Shown here: in pieces, positions 1 through 9,316 of the stretch
Layout of the letters: the number at the start of each line of letters is the position of its first letter
Position numbering within the stretch: position 1 is the stretch's first letter
Assembly (NCBI RefSeq): GCF_008642335.1
Contig: NZ_CP029191.1
Coordinates: 4,030,001-4,094,000 of the forward strand
Origin: Streptomyces venezuelae
Lineage (GTDB): Bacteria > Actinomycetota > Actinomycetes > Streptomycetales > Streptomycetaceae
DNA: 64,000 nt
Direction: 5' to 3'
Translations under genes and position numbers: made by a program
Notes under the pieces: generated by a model
Database searches by the model: none
The model's input: only the letters and a program-made list of their open reading frames with translations
What the model was told of the DNA's origin: nothing

Positions 1-129
1 TTCGTGGGCGCGGCGGGTGTGGCGGCCCTGATGCTCCCCCCGGACGGCCGCTCGGTCCCGCTGGTCCTGGTGGTCGCTCTGCTCTACGCGGCGGTTGCTG
101 GCGGTATGGCCCGTTTCGGCGCGCAATAA
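1..129 (+). CDS. C-terminal end of a membrane protein (partial, possibly MFS transporter)
   Basis: Only the last 42 codons are present, read in frame from base 1 to the TAA at 127-129. The peptide is hydrophobic, with a final helix rich in Val, Leu and Ala followed by a short polar tail (MARFGAQ), as expected for the last transmembrane segment of a multi-pass protein. In Streptomyces an efflux-type transporter often sits here, but the fragment is too short to name a family. A weak inverted repeat (GTGTCA/TGACAC, 130-147) follows the stop and may help terminate transcription. Confidence 0.6.
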   Translation, partial: FVGAAGVAALMLPPDGRSVPLVLVVALLYAAVAGGMARFGAQ

Positions 130-243
130 GTGTCACATCAATGACACAGAGCCCTTCTGGGCTACAGAGATGTCGGTGGACCCGGATAACTTACGGGCGT
201 CGTATTCGCGCCATCGCGCTCTCGTTCGAGGGGGACCCCCAAA

Positions 244-768
244 GTGACCACTCCGCCGCCCCAGGGCCAGACTCCGTACCCGCCCCAGGGCCAGAACCCC
301 TATGGCCAGCCCCAGGGCGGTGTCGCTCCGTACGGTCAGGCTCCCCCGGCCCCGTACCCGCCGCAGCAGGGCCAGCCGGGCGGCCCGACGGCCCCGTACC
401 CGGCCTTCAACCAGGGTGGGCCCGTGCCCCCGCCTGCTCCCCGCCGTGGCGGTGGCGCCAAGAAGCTGCTCCTGCGCATCGGTGGCTTCATCCTGGTCGC
501 GATCCTCATAGGCGTCGGCAAGTGGTACATGGGCAAGAGCGACGCCGAGTCCACCAGCGTCGGCAGCTGCATGCACAACAAGGGCACGGACATCCGGCCA
601 GACCTTGAAGAGGTCGACTGCTCCTCGAGCGACTCCGAGTTCAAGGTCGTCGAGAAGTTCGACGGCACGAGCGACAGCTCCAAGTGCGAGACGGTCAAGA
701 CGTCCGAGATCGCCTACTACCAGTCGGGCAAGGGCCACAACGTCGTGCTCTGCCTGAAGAAGGCGTAA
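244..768 (+). CDS. LppU/SCO3897-family membrane-anchored protein
   Basis: This 174-residue protein has a Pro/Gln/Gly-rich cytoplasmic N-terminus (about 1-68) with repeated PYG/PYP units, one transmembrane helix (about 75-92, preceded by the basic stretch KKLLLR) and a small extracytoplasmic domain. That domain contains four cysteines at about 109, 126, 148 and 170, probably forming two disulfides. The layout and position fit the actinobacterial LppU/SCO3897 family, whose function is not known. The GTG start follows a GAGGGGGA ribosome site. The gene is convergent with the CCA-adding enzyme gene, and the two share a terminator that contains a parS site. Confidence 0.75.
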   Translation: MTTPPPQGQTPYPPQGQNPYGQPQGGVAPYGQAPPAPYPPQQGQPGGPTAPYPAFNQGGPVPPPAPRRGGGAKKLLLRIGGFILVAILIGVGKWYMGKSDAESTSVGSCMHNKGTDIRPDLEEVDCSSSDSEFKVVEKFDGTSDSSKCETVKTSEIAYYQSGKGHNVVLCLKKA

Positions 769-786
769 TCGGCAGCAGGAACCAGC

Positions 787-828
787 GAGGGGCGTTGTTT
801 CACGGTTTCACGTGAAACAACGCCCCTC
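787..828. terminator. Bidirectional hairpin terminator with parS in its core
   Basis: An 18-bp perfect inverted repeat (arms 787-804 and 811-828, loop 805-810) lies between two convergent genes. The inner part of the right arm together with the loop forms a perfect parS (805-818). There is no strong T-tract, which is common for Streptomyces terminators. Confidence 0.7.
805..818. promoter_or_regulatory. parS site (ParB binding), perfect
   Basis: The sequence GTTTCACGTGAAAC is an exact 14-bp palindrome identical to the Streptomyces parS consensus. It lies in the intergenic hairpin downstream of the LppU-like gene. Confidence 0.92.
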
Positions 829-865
829 GGCGTATGTCGGAGAGCAGTGTCGTCGGAGAGCGGGT

Positions 866-879
866 GTTTCACGTGAAAC
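866..879. promoter_or_regulatory. parS site (ParB binding), perfect
   Basis: A second exact GTTTCACGTGAAAC, 61 bp from the previous one, lies just downstream of the stop codon of the CCA-adding enzyme gene. Confidence 0.92.
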
Positions 880-894
880 ACCCACCGGACCCGC

Positions 895-2337
895 TCAGTT
901 CTGGGCGGCCCACCACTCCTTGAGCGCCGCGACCGCCGCGTCCCGTTCCATCGGGCCGTTCTCGAGGCGCAGCTCGAGCAGGAACTTGTAGGCCTGGCCG
1001 ATGACCGGGCCCGGGCTCACGTCCAGGACCTTCATGATGTCGTTGCCGTCCAGGTCGGGGCGGATCGAGTCCAGCTCTTCCTGCTCCTGGAGGCGGGCGA
1101 TGCGCTCCTCCAGACCGTCGTACGCGCGCGACAGGGCGTTCGCCTTGCGCTTGTTGCGGGTGGTGCAGTCGGAGCGGGTCAGCTTGTGCAGTCGCTCCAG
1201 GAGGGGACCCGCGTCGCGTACATAGCGTCGTACGGCCGAGTCCGTCCACTCTCCCGTGCCGTAGCCGTGGAAGCGCAGGTGAAGCTCGACCAGGCGCGAG
1301 ACGTCCTTCACGAGCTCGTTGGAGTACTTGAGCGCCGTCATGCGCTTCTTGACCATCTTGGCGCCGACCACCTCGTGGTGGTGGAAGGAGACCCGGCCGT
1401 CGCCCTCGAAGCGCCGCGTCTTCGGCTTGCCGATGTCGTGCAGCAGCGCGGCGAGCCGCAGCGTCAGATCGGGGCCGTCCGTCTCCAGGTCCATCGCCTG
1501 CTCGAGGACGATCAGCGAGTGGTCGTACACGTCCTTGTGACGGTGGTGCTCGTCCCGCTCCAGACGCAGGGCGGGCAGCTCCGGGAGGACGCGGTCGGCG
1601 AGGCCCGTGTCGACCAGGAGGGCGAGGCCCTGGCGCGGGTGTGCGGAGAGAAGCAGTTTGTTCAATTCGTCGCGTACGCGCTCCGCCGAGACGATGTCGA
1701 TGCGCTCGGCCATCGCCTTCATCGCGGCGACGACGTCCGGAGCCACCTCGAAGTCCAGCTGCGCGGCGAAGCGCGCGGCCCGGAGCATCCGCAGCGGGTC
1801 GTCGGAGAAGGAGTCCTCCGGCGTGCCGGGGGTGCGCAGCACACGGTCCGCGAGGTCGTCGAGCCCACCGTGGGGGTCGACGAACTCCTTCTCGGGGAGC
1901 GCCACGGCCATCGCGTTGACGGTGAAGTCACGGCGCACGAGGTCTTCCTCGATGGAGTCGCCGTAGGACACCTCGGGCTTGCGCGAGGTCCTGTCGTACG
2001 CCTCCGACCGGTATGTGGTCACCTCGATCTGGTAGCCGTCCTTCTGGCTGCCGACCGTGCCGAAGGCGATCCCGACCTCCCACACCGCGTCGGCCCACGG
2101 CCGGACGATCTTCAGCACGTCCTCGGGACGGGCATCGGTGGTGAAGTCCAGGTCATTGCCGAGCCGGCCCAGCAGGGCGTCCCTGACCGAGCCGCCGACC
2201 AGGGCGAGGGAGAACCCGGCCTCCTGGAAACGGCGGGCGAGGTCGTCCGCGACAGGGGAGACGCGCAGCAGTTCGCTGACCGCGCGGCGCTGCACCTGGC
2301 TCAGGGCGCTGGGATTGTCTTCATTGGCGTTCGGCAC
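895..2337 (-). CDS. cca: CCA tRNA nucleotidyltransferase
   Basis: The enzyme adds or repairs the 3' CCA end of tRNAs using CTP and ATP. The N-terminal nucleotidyltransferase domain shows GGSVRD (about 48-53) and the metal-binding DLDF (about 62-65), followed by the RRDFTVNAMA motif. An HD domain (LLHDIGKPKTR) follows in the second half. At 480 residues it has the usual actinobacterial length. I chose the GTG at 2337 because reading further upstream enters low-quality coding sequence with no family similarity. It is divergent from the DUF6049 gene at 2528. The enzyme matters here because the tRNA-Ala and tRNA-Leu genes in this window do not encode CCA. Confidence 0.93.
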   Translation of the reverse strand: MPNANEDNPSALSQVQRRAVSELLRVSPVADDLARRFQEAGFSLALVGGSVRDALLGRLGNDLDFTTDARPEDVLKIVRPWADAVWEVGIAFGTVGSQKDGYQIEVTTYRSEAYDRTSRKPEVSYGDSIEEDLVRRDFTVNAMAVALPEKEFVDPHGGLDDLADRVLRTPGTPEDSFSDDPLRMLRAARFAAQLDFEVAPDVVAAMKAMAERIDIVSAERVRDELNKLLLSAHPRQGLALLVDTGLADRVLPELPALRLERDEHHRHKDVYDHSLIVLEQAMDLETDGPDLTLRLAALLHDIGKPKTRRFEGDGRVSFHHHEVVGAKMVKKRMTALKYSNELVKDVSRLVELHLRFHGYGTGEWTDSAVRRYVRDAGPLLERLHKLTRSDCTTRNKRKANALSRAYDGLEERIARLQEQEELDSIRPDLDGNDIMKVLDVSPGPVIGQAYKFLLELRLENGPMERDAAVAALKEWWAAQN

Positions 2338-2527
2338 AACAGAAAAGGGTACGTGCCTCGCGCGCCCTCGGCCGACCCGATTACCGTCCGCCCCGCGGGC
2401 CGGTGCGAGCGCCCCGGCGCGTCTTCCGATCACGTGGAGCAGTCCGCGGCACTTCGCCACAGCGCGCATCGTTACCATGCGTGGACGCACAACCGACGAC
2501 CACTGACGACGAGGGACGGGCGAACGC

Positions 2528-4936
2528 GTGGCCGAGGCGGCAGACTTTCCGGGGACGAGCCCCTCACCTGCCCGCCGGTGGCTGCGGCGCACCGCAGCAC
2601 TGCTGGTGGGAACCCCTTTGCTGGCCGGACTGCTGCAGGCGCCGGTGGGCCCCGTGGCGCACGCCTCAGGGCCCGGCGCGAAGGCGGCAGCCGCGGCGTC
2701 GCGCGTGAAGGCCGACGCCACCGGGTCACGCACCGTCGATGTCTCCCTCGACGCGCTCACCCCCACCACCCCCGGTGAGGACGACACCCTCACGGTCTCG
2801 GGCACGGTCACCAACAACGGCAAGCAGACGGTGACGGCGGCACAGGTCGGGCTCCGCATCGGATCGCCCCTCGGCAGCCGCAGCGAGATCGACAGCGCCG
2901 CGAAGCGCACGGGCTTCCAGCCGGGCTCCGACGGCTCGGAGGTCGGCGGGAAGTACGTCGAGAAGATCTCCAAGCTCGCACCCGGCGTGCGACAGGACTT
3001 CAGCATCTCCGTGCCGGTGAAGGCACTGTCCCTGAGCACCAGCGGTGTCTACCAGCTGGGTGTCACCCTCACCGGCCAGAGCGCCGCCCAGCCCTACCCC
3101 CAGGTGCTCGGCATCGAGCGGACCTTCCTGCCGTGGCAGCCCGACGCCGCGGACACGAAGACGAAGACGACGTACCTGTGGCCGCTCACCACCGCCACGC
3201 ACCTCACGGCGAGGACCGGCTCCGACGAACAACAGACGCCTGTCTTCAAGAACGACGACCTCGCCGACGAGCTGGCCCCGGGCGGGCGTCTGGAACAGCT
3301 GCTGTCCCTCGGCAGCCGTCTAAACGTCACGTGGGTCATCGATCCGGACCTGCTCGCCTCGGTCGAGGCGCTGACGAAGAACTACCGGGTCGAGAACCCC
3401 GACGGAGAGACCACCAGGGCGGGCAAGCAGCAGTCGGTCGCCGGCCAGTGGCTCAACGACCTCCAGAGCGCCGTCAAGGACAAGAAGGTCGTCGCGCTCC
3501 CCTTCGCCGACCCCGACCTCGCCTCCCTCGCGCACACCGGCAAGGCGGTAAGCGGCTCCCTCGGCCACCTCAAGGAGGCCACCGAAGCGGGCTACAAGGC
3601 GGTCACCACGATCCTCCAGGTGACGCCCACCACCGACTTCGCCTGGCCCGCCGAGGGAGCGATCGACCCGTCGGTCGTCGATGTCGCCACCTCCGCGGGC
3701 GCGCACACGGTGATCGCCCGCAGCGACAGCCTGCGCGAGACCAACGGCCTGCAGTACTCGCCGTCCGCGGCCCGGCCCATCGGCGGCGGCACCACCGCGG
3801 TGGTGGCCGACGCACGGCTTTCCACGGCCTTCCAGGGCGACATGACCGGGGCGGAGAGCTCCACGCTCGCCGTGCAGGAGTTCCTCGCGCAGAGCCTGAT
3901 GATCAACCTGCAGGACCCCGACAGGCAGCGCAGCATCGTCGTCGCTCCGCAGCGCATGCCCACGGCCAGCCAGGCGCAGACCATGGGGAAGGCGCTCAGC
4001 GCCCTCGAGGACGGAAAGTGGTCGCAGCCGCAGGAACTGACCGCCGCCGCGAAGGCGAAGCCGGACCCGCAGGCCACCACCCGGGTGCCCTCGGCCGCCG
4101 CCTACCCGGCCGCACTGCGCAAGCAGGAGCTGCCTCGCCAGGCCTTCGAGAAGATCCAGAACACCAAGAACTCGCTCGAACGCTTCCAGGTGATCCTCAC
4201 CGCCAAGGACCGCGTGGTCACCCCCTTCGGGCGGGCCATAGACCGCGAGATGGCGACGTCCTGGCGCGGCCACCCGCGGGAGGGGAACGCCTATCGGCAG
4301 AGCGTGTGGGCGTACCTCCAGGAGCTCACCAAGCAGGTGTCGCTGGTCCAGCGGTCCGACGCGAAGCTCTCCGGGCGCAGCGCGACCATCCCTGTGTCGG
4401 TGCAGAACAACCTGGTGCAGGGCGTGGACCACCTGGTCCTGCGCCTCTCCTCCAACAACCCCACCCGTCTGAAGATCGGCGACGGGCAGTTCGAAGAGAA
4501 GCAGATCAAGATCGCGGGCGGTCATTCGCAGTCCGTGAAGTTCACCACCACGGCCAACGCCAACGGCCCGGTTCCCGTGTACGCGCAGCTCTACACCGAA
4601 GACGGAGAGCCCTACGGCGAAGCCGTGCGCTTCGACGTCAACGTCACCGAGGTCACCCTCACCGTGATGCTGGTCATCGCGGGCGGACTGCTGCTGCTCG
4701 TGCTCGCGGGCTTCCGCATGTACACCCAGCGCAAGCGCGCGGCCCGCAAACGCGCCCAGGAAGGCCCGGACGAAGGCCCGGAACAGGGCTCGCAGGACGG
4801 TCCGGACCACGGCCCCGAAGGCGAATCCGGCCGCGACGCCGGGACGGACGACCCCGAGCACCCGAGTGACCCGACACCGGACACCGCTCCGGAAAGCACC
4901 GACCCGTCGGACACGGGTGAGAGAGTGGACCGTTGA
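2528..4936 (+). CDS. DUF6049-family exported membrane-anchored protein
   Basis: This is an 802-residue protein with a long signal region (RRTAALLVGTPLLAGLLQ, then an Ala-rich stretch). A large extracytoplasmic part begins with a beta-rich domain containing TVSGTVTNNG, and one transmembrane helix lies near residues 713-735 (TVMLVIAGGLLLLVLAGF). The short cytoplasmic tail is acidic and Pro/Gly-rich. It belongs to the DUF6049 family, which sits immediately upstream of murJ in Streptomyces and Mycobacterium relatives. The conserved pairing suggests a role in cell envelope assembly, but no biochemical function is known. The GTG start is preceded by a GAGGGACGGG ribosome site. Confidence 0.8.
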   Translation: MAEAADFPGTSPSPARRWLRRTAALLVGTPLLAGLLQAPVGPVAHASGPGAKAAAAASRVKADATGSRTVDVSLDALTPTTPGEDDTLTVSGTVTNNGKQTVTAAQVGLRIGSPLGSRSEIDSAAKRTGFQPGSDGSEVGGKYVEKISKLAPGVRQDFSISVPVKALSLSTSGVYQLGVTLTGQSAAQPYPQVLGIERTFLPWQPDAADTKTKTTYLWPLTTATHLTARTGSDEQQTPVFKNDDLADELAPGGRLEQLLSLGSRLNVTWVIDPDLLASVEALTKNYRVENPDGETTRAGKQQSVAGQWLNDLQSAVKDKKVVALPFADPDLASLAHTGKAVSGSLGHLKEATEAGYKAVTTILQVTPTTDFAWPAEGAIDPSVVDVATSAGAHTVIARSDSLRETNGLQYSPSAARPIGGGTTAVVADARLSTAFQGDMTGAESSTLAVQEFLAQSLMINLQDPDRQRSIVVAPQRMPTASQAQTMGKALSALEDGKWSQPQELTAAAKAKPDPQATTRVPSAAAYPAALRKQELPRQAFEKIQNTKNSLERFQVILTAKDRVVTPFGRAIDREMATSWRGHPREGNAYRQSVWAYLQELTKQVSLVQRSDAKLSGRSATIPVSVQNNLVQGVDHLVLRLSSNNPTRLKIGDGQFEEKQIKIAGGHSQSVKFTTTANANGPVPVYAQLYTEDGEPYGEAVRFDVNVTEVTLTVMLVIAGGLLLLVLAGFRMYTQRKRAARKRAQEGPDEGPEQGSQDGPDHGPEGESGRDAGTDDPEHPSDPTPDTAPESTDPSDTGERVDR

Positions 4937-4982
4937 GCGATGTCGTGGCCGGTGGGCCCGGGGACGATGAGGTGGGGTAACC

Positions 4983-7442
4983 ATGAACGCGCCGTACGAC
5001 GGTGACCGTGGCCAGGGCTCGGGCGGCTCCGCCTCGCCCGGAGGCCCGCCGCCCGGCTCCCCCGAGCACGGGCAGGTACCCCCGCAGCCCGCGCCGGACA
5101 TCTATCTCCAGGACGCCTACGACCAGGATCCCTACCGGGCGCAGGACCTCTCCGCCCAGGACCCGGTGTCCGAGGCGCTCTACGACCGCGCGGCGCACCC
5201 CCCGCCGCCGCCCGGCACCTATCAGCAGCAGCCCCCGCTCTACGCCCAGCCGCAATCCCCGCAGCACGCCCCCGACCCGCGCGTGTGGGCGCAGACCCCG
5301 CCTCCCGAGCCGGAGGGCCCGACCCGGCACCTCCCGTACGGCGACGACGCCCGCACCACACAGTTCGTGGGCGTCGACGACCTGGTCACCCAGGCCGGCG
5401 AGGAGCACCACGAGCCGGACGCGTTCGCTCATCTCTTCCGCGACCAGCAGCAGGGCGGCTACCGCGGCCAGCAGTCGGCCTACCAGCAGGACGAGTACCA
5501 GCAGCAGGGCGGCTACCAGCAAGCCGGCCACCCACAGGCCGGGTACCAGCAGGGCGGTTACCCGCAAGGGGCGTACCAGCAGGGCGGCCACGCCGAGAGC
5601 GACGGCTATGGCCAGGGGGACGGCAACGGCTATCCCCAAGGCAACGGCTACCCCCAGAGCCACGGCTACCCGCAGGGCAACGAGTACCAGCAGCCCGCCC
5701 ACGGCGGATACGCGCCGACCGACCAGCCGATGGTCCCGAACCCCGCGGCCGCCCCGGCAGCCGCACCCGTGGCCGCCCCCGCACCGGCGCCCGCGGCCAA
5801 GGCGGGCGGGCGCGCCTCGAGCCTGCTGAAGTCGAGCGCGCTCATGGCGGCGGGGACGATCGTCTCCCGCCTCACCGGCTTCCTGCGCACGCTGGTCATG
5901 GCCGCCGCGATCGGCGTCGGCACGCTCAACGACTCGTACCAGGTCGCCAACGTCCTCCCGACGATGATCTACGTCCTCGTCGGCGGCGGCGCCCTGAACG
6001 CGGTGTTCATCCCGCAGCTCGTACGGGCCATGAAGAACGACGACGACGAGGGCGAGGGCTACGCCAACCGCCTCCTGACCCTCGTGATGGTCCTGCTCGG
6101 GGCCGTCACCGTCATCTGTGTGATCGCGGCCCCCGCGCTCATCCGCATGATGTCGCCGACGATCGCCGACAACCCCGCGAAGATGGACGTCGCCGTCACC
6201 TTCGCCCGGTACTGCATCCCCACGATGTTCTTCATGGGCCTGCACGTCGTGCTCGGTCAGATCCTCAACGCCCGCGGGCGCTTCGGCGCGATGATGTGGA
6301 CGCCGGTCCTCAACAACATCGTGGTCATCGCGACGTTCGGCGCCTTCATCTGGGCCTTCGGCAGCTTCACCGACTCGGGGGTCAACGCGGGCAGCATCAC
6401 GCCCGACGGCGTGCGGCTCCTCGGCCTCGGCACCCTGCTCGGCCTGACCGTGCAGGCGCTCTCGATGCTGCCGTACCTGCGCGAGGCGGGCTTCAGGCTG
6501 CGGCTCCGGTTCGACTGGCGCGGGCAGGGCCTCGGCAAGGCCGCGCGCCTCGCCAAGTGGACGTTCTTCTTCGTCCTCGCCAACCAGCTCGGCATGATCG
6601 TCGTGACCCAGCTGGCCACCAGCGCCGGTGCGACGGCCGAGGACCACGGCTACTCGGGCACCGGCATCACCGCGTACAACTACGCGCTGCTGTTGTGGCA
6701 GATGCCGCAGGCCATCATCACGGTCTCCGTGATGACCGCGGTCCTGCCCCGCATCTCCCGCTCCGCGAACGACGACGACCCCGCCGCGGTCCGCGACGAC
6801 ATCTCGTACGGTCTGCGGACCTCCGCCGTGGCGATCGTGCCCTGTGCGTTCGCCTTCCTCGCCCTCGGCGTCCCGATGGCCACGCTGCTGTACGCGGGCT
6901 CCGGCTCGGGCGCGCAGAACATCGGCTACATCTTGATGGCGTTCGGGCTCGGCCTGATTCCGTACTCGGTCCAGTACGTCGTCCTGCGCGGCTTCTACGC
7001 CTACGAGGACACCCGCACGCCCTTCTACAACACCGTGATCGTGGCAGCCGTCAACGCGGCGGCCTCGGCCCTGTGCTTCTTCGTGCTGCCCGCCCGGTGG
7101 GCCGTGGTCGGCATGGGCGCCTCCTACGGCCTCGCCTACGCGGTCGGCGTCGGTGTCGCCTGGCGGAGGCTGCGCGCGCGGCTGGGCGGCGATCTGGACG
7201 GTGCCCAGGTGGCACGTACGTACACCCGGCTGTTCGGCGCCTCGGTCCCGGCGGCGATCGTCGGGGGCGGCATCGGCTTCGCCATCCTGAGGGTGATGGG
7301 CAGCGGGGCGCTCAGCTCCGCCGTGGCCCTGGTCGTCGGAGGCATCGCACTTCTCGGTGTCTTCTTCGTGGCCGCCCGAAAGATGCGGATCGCGGAGCTC
7401 AACTCCATGGTCGGCATGGTCCGCGGCCGTCTCGGTCGGTGA
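4983..7442 (+). CDS. murJ: Lipid II flippase MurJ (MviN family)
   Basis: MurJ moves the peptidoglycan precursor lipid II across the cytoplasmic membrane. The 819-residue protein has a hydrophilic N-terminal extension of about 275 residues rich in Gln, Gly, Tyr and Pro (repeated YQQGGY-type units). The MVF core follows with about 14 membrane segments, starting near SSALMAAGTIVSRLTGFLRT. The extension is longer than in Gram-negative MurJ but typical for Streptomyces. The ATG follows GGTGGGG. The gene starts 46 bp after the DUF6049 gene and is followed by a membrane pseudokinase gene. In mycobacteria that pseudokinase domain is fused to MurJ. Confidence 0.93.
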   Translation: MNAPYDGDRGQGSGGSASPGGPPPGSPEHGQVPPQPAPDIYLQDAYDQDPYRAQDLSAQDPVSEALYDRAAHPPPPPGTYQQQPPLYAQPQSPQHAPDPRVWAQTPPPEPEGPTRHLPYGDDARTTQFVGVDDLVTQAGEEHHEPDAFAHLFRDQQQGGYRGQQSAYQQDEYQQQGGYQQAGHPQAGYQQGGYPQGAYQQGGHAESDGYGQGDGNGYPQGNGYPQSHGYPQGNEYQQPAHGGYAPTDQPMVPNPAAAPAAAPVAAPAPAPAAKAGGRASSLLKSSALMAAGTIVSRLTGFLRTLVMAAAIGVGTLNDSYQVANVLPTMIYVLVGGGALNAVFIPQLVRAMKNDDDEGEGYANRLLTLVMVLLGAVTVICVIAAPALIRMMSPTIADNPAKMDVAVTFARYCIPTMFFMGLHVVLGQILNARGRFGAMMWTPVLNNIVVIATFGAFIWAFGSFTDSGVNAGSITPDGVRLLGLGTLLGLTVQALSMLPYLREAGFRLRLRFDWRGQGLGKAARLAKWTFFFVLANQLGMIVVTQLATSAGATAEDHGYSGTGITAYNYALLLWQMPQAIITVSVMTAVLPRISRSANDDDPAAVRDDISYGLRTSAVAIVPCAFAFLALGVPMATLLYAGSGSGAQNIGYILMAFGLGLIPYSVQYVVLRGFYAYEDTRTPFYNTVIVAAVNAAASALCFFVLPARWAVVGMGASYGLAYAVGVGVAWRRLRARLGGDLDGAQVARTYTRLFGASVPAAIVGGGIGFAILRVMGSGALSSAVALVVGGIALLGVFFVAARKMRIAELNSMVGMVRGRLGR

Positions 7443-7560
7443 GATGAGCGGGCCCGCACAACCATCGTCGGCCACCGTGTGTCGTGCATAGCGCCGGACT
7501 GTGGGCACAATTGGCTTTGGCGTCCGACGAAGCGCAATGGATGGGGAGGCAGGAACGACG

Positions 7561-9273
7561 GTGGCGGAACGGAGCACGGCTGCCGTCGACGTGGCAGACA
7601 ACAGCGGCGACGAGCCGCTGACCGCAAAGGCGGAACAGGCCACGGCCGACGGGGTGGCCCAGACCCGGGAGCGGGACACGGCAGCAGAAGAAGAGGCGGC
7701 GGAGACCGACAAGTCAGAGAGCCGCGGGGTCTCCTCACCCCCAGAACTGCACAGTGGCCACAAGCTCGCCAGACGCTACCGGCTCGAGGAGTGCGTCACC
7801 CGTCTGGACGGTTTCAGCAGCTGGCGTGCGGTCGACGAGAAGCTGCGCCGTGCCGTCGGCGTGCATCTCCTGCCCGCCGACCACCCGCGGGCCCGCTCGG
7901 TCCTCGCGGCGGCCCGTTCCTCGGCACTGCTCGGCGACCCGCGCTTCGTGCAGGTCCTGGACGCCGTCGAGGAGAACGACCTCGTCTACGTGGTCCACGA
8001 GTGGCTGCCGGACGCCACGGAACTCACCGCGCTGCTCGCCGCCGGCCCGCTTGAGGCCCACGACGCCTACCAGCTGGTCAGCCAGGTCTCCCAGGCCATG
8101 GCCGCGGCGCACCGTGAGGGTCTCGCGCACCTGCGTCTGACCCCGGGTGCCGTGCTCCGCACCTCCACGGGCCAGTACCGCATTCGCGGACTCGCCGTGA
8201 ACGCGGCGCTGCGCGGCATCAGCTCCGAGACGCCCCAGCGCACGGACACGGAAGCGATCGGCGCTCTCCTGTACGCCTCGCTCACCCAGCGCTGGCCCTA
8301 CGAGGACGACGCGTACGGTCTCTCCGGACTCCCCAAGGACGTCGGCCTCATCGCCCCCGACCAGGTGCGCGCGGGCGTCCACCGCGGCCTGTCGGAGCTC
8401 GCCATGCGGGCGCTCGTCAACGACGGCGCCACCGCTTCCCGCCAGGACCCTCCGTGCACGACGCCGGAGGAGCTGGTGAAGGCGATCGGCGAGATGCCCC
8501 GCATCCGCCCGCCTGAGCCCGTGTTCACCGCACCCCCCGAGTACCAGCGCACCACGTACCAACAGGGCACGTACGGCCGCCCTGCGGCCCATCCCGGCGT
8601 CACCCAGCCCGTGCCCACCCCGCCGCCCCCGCTGCAGAGCCGCACTGGCAGGGCCCTCAAGTGGGGGGTCTCCGCGCTGCTCATCGCCGCGCTGGGCCTC
8701 GGCAGCTGGCAGCTGGCGGACGCCCTGATGGACCGGGAGAACTCCGGGGACCCTGGTACGACGCACACCAACGACGGCGACGACAAGGGCCAGCCGAAGC
8801 CCGCGAAGCCGATCAGCATCCAGGGCGGCCAGGAACTCGTCGTCGGGGGCAAGACCCAGGACCCGTCGAACGTGAGCCACACGTACGACAAGGATGCGTC
8901 CTCGCTCTGGCGCACGAAGACGTTCAACGAAGGGCCGCCGCTCGCCCCCTTCAAGGCGGGCGTGGGTATCGTCTACGACCTCGGCTCCGAGCAGAACGTC
9001 TCCGAGGCGACGGTGGCCCTCCGGTACGGCGGCGACCGCACCAAGATCTCGTTGTACGCGGCGGACTCGCTGACGCCTTCGGCGGACGTCAAGTCCATGA
9101 AGGAGATCGGCACCGCCACCACGACGGGTCAGACCTTGAAGCTCAAGGCCAAGAAGCCGGTGAAGTCCCGGTACGTGCTTCTCTGGATGACCGAGGTGCC
9201 GAACTCCCCCGTCGACGGGTACTACAGCGCGGGGTACAAGCAAGCCATCACGGACGTGAAGCTCAAGGGCTGA
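7561..9273 (+). CDS. Membrane pseudokinase linked to MurJ, with extracellular beta-sandwich domain
   Basis: The 570-residue protein has a kinase-like fold (about 60-300), one transmembrane helix (ALKWGVSALLIAALGLGSW, about 365-383) and an extracytoplasmic domain resembling discoidin or carbohydrate-binding beta-sandwiches. Key kinase residues are missing: the region expected to hold the VAIK lysine reads VGVHLL, the HRD loop reads HLRLTP, and the DFG position reads RGL; there is no glycine-rich loop. In Mycobacterium the equivalent domain is the C-terminal part of MviN, which PknB phosphorylates and FhaA then binds. Here it is a separate gene 118 bp after murJ. The GTG at 7561 follows GGGGAGGCAGG. 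An upstream in-frame ATG (7537) would put that ribosome site inside the gene. Confidence 0.8.
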   Translation: MAERSTAAVDVADNSGDEPLTAKAEQATADGVAQTRERDTAAEEEAAETDKSESRGVSSPPELHSGHKLARRYRLEECVTRLDGFSSWRAVDEKLRRAVGVHLLPADHPRARSVLAAARSSALLGDPRFVQVLDAVEENDLVYVVHEWLPDATELTALLAAGPLEAHDAYQLVSQVSQAMAAAHREGLAHLRLTPGAVLRTSTGQYRIRGLAVNAALRGISSETPQRTDTEAIGALLYASLTQRWPYEDDAYGLSGLPKDVGLIAPDQVRAGVHRGLSELAMRALVNDGATASRQDPPCTTPEELVKAIGEMPRIRPPEPVFTAPPEYQRTTYQQGTYGRPAAHPGVTQPVPTPPPPLQSRTGRALKWGVSALLIAALGLGSWQLADALMDRENSGDPGTTHTNDGDDKGQPKPAKPISIQGGQELVVGGKTQDPSNVSHTYDKDASSLWRTKTFNEGPPLAPFKAGVGIVYDLGSEQNVSEATVALRYGGDRTKISLYAADSLTPSADVKSMKEIGTATTTGQTLKLKAKKPVKSRYVLLWMTEVPNSPVDGYYSAGYKQAITDVKLKG

Positions 9274-9316
9274 GGGCTCTCGGCCCGCCGCACGCACTGG
9301 GGGAGGGGGTTCGACG

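Noticed and set aside
1186..2778. A 530-codon open frame on the plus strand
   Set aside because: It is antisense to the CCA-adding enzyme gene and then runs through the promoter region into the DUF6049 gene in another frame.
4674..7763. A 1029-codon open frame on the minus strand
   Set aside because: It is the antisense shadow of murJ and parts of its neighbours, with His/Arg-rich low-complexity translation and no ribosome site or family.
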